From positions 1-6,392 of the forward strand of contig WFRA01000250.1 of NCBI GenBank assembly GCA_015486775.1: a stretch of DNA of 6,392 bases, in the 5' to 3' direction. Under the pieces are notes generated by a model, which saw only the letters and a program-made list of their open reading frames with translations, had not been told where the DNA came from and searched no databases. This stretch comes from Kiritimatiellales bacterium (lineage in GTDB: Bacteria; Verrucomicrobiota; Kiritimatiellia; Kiritimatiellales; Pontiellaceae). Shown here in pieces: positions 5,480-6,392 of this stretch. Each line of letters starts with the position of its first letter. Position 1 is the first letter of the stretch. The position numbers were made by a program, and so were the translations under genes.

Positions 5480-5483
5480 GAGA

Positions 5484-6389
5484 ATGCCGACCTCCGGCAT
5501 AGCGCTGAGAGACGCCGTGATGCGCAGCATCAGGGCGTTTTTTCATGAACGCGGCTTTACCGAAGTCGAAACCCCGATCCGGGTGGCGGCACCCTGCTTG
5601 GAGTTGCACATCGATGCGGAACCCAGCGGCGACTGCTTCTTGCGCACCTCGCCGGAGCTTTTTCACAAGCGGCTGCTCGCCGCCGGGTACTCCAGAATCT
5701 TCGAGATCGGCAAGTGCTTCCGGCAAGGCGAGCGCGGGGCGTTGCACCATCCCGAATACACCATGCTCGAATGGTACCGCGCCGATGCCGACTACATGGA
5801 CATCCTCGCCGACACCCAAGCGTTGCTTTCTGCCTTAGGTGTCAGTCCTATTATTTCATCATTTAGTCAAAAAAATGATGAAATAATAGGACTGACACCT
5901 CTGGGCGGGGATTGGAAAATCCTGTCGGTCTCCGAGGCGTTCGGCGAATTTGCCGGATGGGATCCCGTCGGAAACTACGACGAAGACCGCTTCGACATCG
6001 ATCTCGTCGAAAAGGTCGAACCCGCCATCAAAAAGCTGGGCGGGGCGGTGGTGCTCAAGGACTACCCCGCCGAAGCCGCCGCACTCTCTCGCCGCAAGCC
6101 GGGCAATCCGCAGCTGGCCGAGCGGTGGGAACTCTACATCAACGGCATCGAGCTGGCCAACGCCTATTCCGAACTCACCGACCCCGCCGAACAGCGCCGC
6201 CGTTTCGAAGCCTGCGCCGCGCAGCGCAAGGCCATGGGCAAGACCGTCTACCCGCTCGACGAAGCCTTTCTCCAAACCTTGGAAAAAATGCCGCCTTCCG
6301 GCGGCGTCGCCCTCGGCGTCGACCGCCTGCTCATGCTCATTGCCGGTGCCGGTTCGCTCGACGCCGTCCTGCCGTTCAGGAATTCCTGA
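5484..6389 (+). CDS. epmA: EF-P--(R)-beta-lysine ligase (EpmA/GenX/PoxA)
   Basis: This 301-residue protein is a lysyl-tRNA-synthetase paralogue lacking the anticodon-binding domain. It activates (R)-beta-lysine with ATP and attaches it to Lys32 of EF-P. Class II synthetase blocks are clear: RGFTEVETP (23-31), TSPELFHKRLL (55-65), motif 2 FEIGKCFRQGERGALHHPEY (73-92) followed by TMLEWY, YINGIELANAYSELTD (218-233) and motif 3 GVALGVDRLLM (274-284). The ATG starts 4 nt after the efp stop; AAGGGA at 5471-5476 can serve as ribosome-binding site, so translation is likely coupled. Residues 119-139 are encoded by a perfect palindrome absent from E. coli EpmA; deleting those 21 residues restores an ungapped alignment up to the conserved SxxEAF-like helix. 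The insert sits in a loop away from motifs, so activity is probably kept. Stop TGA is 6387-6389. Confidence 0.95.
   Translation: MPTSGIALRDAVMRSIRAFFHERGFTEVETPIRVAAPCLELHIDAEPSGDCFLRTSPELFHKRLLAAGYSRIFEIGKCFRQGERGALHHPEYTMLEWYRADADYMDILADTQALLSALGVSPIISSFSQKNDEIIGLTPLGGDWKILSVSEAFGEFAGWDPVGNYDEDRFDIDLVEKVEPAIKKLGGAVVLKDYPAEAAALSRRKPGNPQLAERWELYINGIELANAYSELTDPAEQRRRFEACAAQRKAMGKTVYPLDEAFLQTLEKMPPSGGVALGVDRLLMLIAGAGSLDAVLPFRNS
5837..5900. repeat. Perfect 64-bp palindromic element inserted in frame in epmA
   Basis: Left arm 5837-5864 and right arm 5873-5900 are exact reverse complements over 28 bp, with the 8-nt loop AGTCAAAA (5865-5872). The arm begins AGGTGTCAGTCC and ends CATCATTT; it has 9 G/C in 28, far below the surrounding coding DNA. 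It supplies epmA codons 119-139, the peptide running from GVSPII to IIGLTP, plus the last base of codon 118. The arrangement resembles palindromic elements that sit in frame in Rickettsia genes, and also REP-like hairpins spread by RAYT transposases. No T-run follows, so it is not a conventional terminator. The perfect arms suggest a recent insertion. Confidence 0.9.
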
Positions 6390-6392
6390 GAC

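Noticed and set aside
4595..5530. 311-codon minus-strand open frame across the cupin and efp genes
   Set aside because: Antisense shadow; it covers two well-supported plus-strand genes and a promoter.
5837..5900. epmA palindrome as a transcription terminator
   Set aside because: It is in the middle of a coding region, AT-rich, and followed by CTGGGCGGGG rather than a T-run.

Overview
This GC-rich 6.4 kb bacterial window comes from a Gram-negative: it encodes a signal-peptide-bearing, barrel-like protein and an MscS/YbdG channel close to the enterobacterial one. The dispersed 8-bp-period intergenic repeats, the GTCA-containing short repeats and the carbohydrate-type DUF4432 protein suggest the PVC superphylum (Kiritimatiellota, Verrucomicrobiota, Planctomycetota). 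That placement is inference; there is no rRNA or other phylogenetic marker beyond efp.

Layout. (1) 1-176, plus: 3' end of a DUF4432 (aldose-epimerase-like) gene. (2) 180-860, minus: secreted, probably outer-membrane barrel protein, converging on gene 1 with 3 bp between stop codons. (3) 861-1299: non-coding, holding a large imperfect inverted repeat whose arms are 8-bp-period units. (4) 1300-2118, plus: membrane-anchored alpha/beta hydrolase whose last codons and stop lie in a short-repeat element. (5) 2119-2554: non-coding, with a 112-bp element bounded by perfect 11-bp inverted repeats, then a run of small hairpins. (6) 2555-3799 and 3865-4245, both minus: a YbdG-type mechanosensitive channel behind a short CbiX-type chelatase, a likely two-gene operon with a good promoter. 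(7) 4455-4796, plus: a small cupin, divergent from the chelatase. (8) 4913-5479 and 5484-6389, plus: elongation factor P and, 4 nt later, EpmA, the enzyme that attaches (R)-beta-lysine to EF-P. A TTGGCA-17-CATAAT promoter precedes efp.

How the genes work together. The clear functional unit is efp-epmA: EF-P relieves ribosome stalling at polyproline, and its tip loop here carries the PGKGQ lysine that EpmA modifies. The partner EpmB, which makes (R)-beta-lysine, is not in the window. The other genes are ordinary housekeeping or envelope functions with no evident common pathway.

The most unusual item is inside epmA: a perfect 64-bp palindrome (28-bp arms, 8-nt loop), much more AT-rich than its surroundings, that adds 21 codons in frame at a loop between conserved blocks. 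It resembles the in-frame palindromic elements known from Rickettsia coding genes. Only one of the six frame/orientation combinations of this palindrome is free of stop codons, and it is the one used. With the repeat-derived hydrolase C-terminus and the intergenic inverted repeats, it shows short palindromic elements repeatedly shaping this locus.
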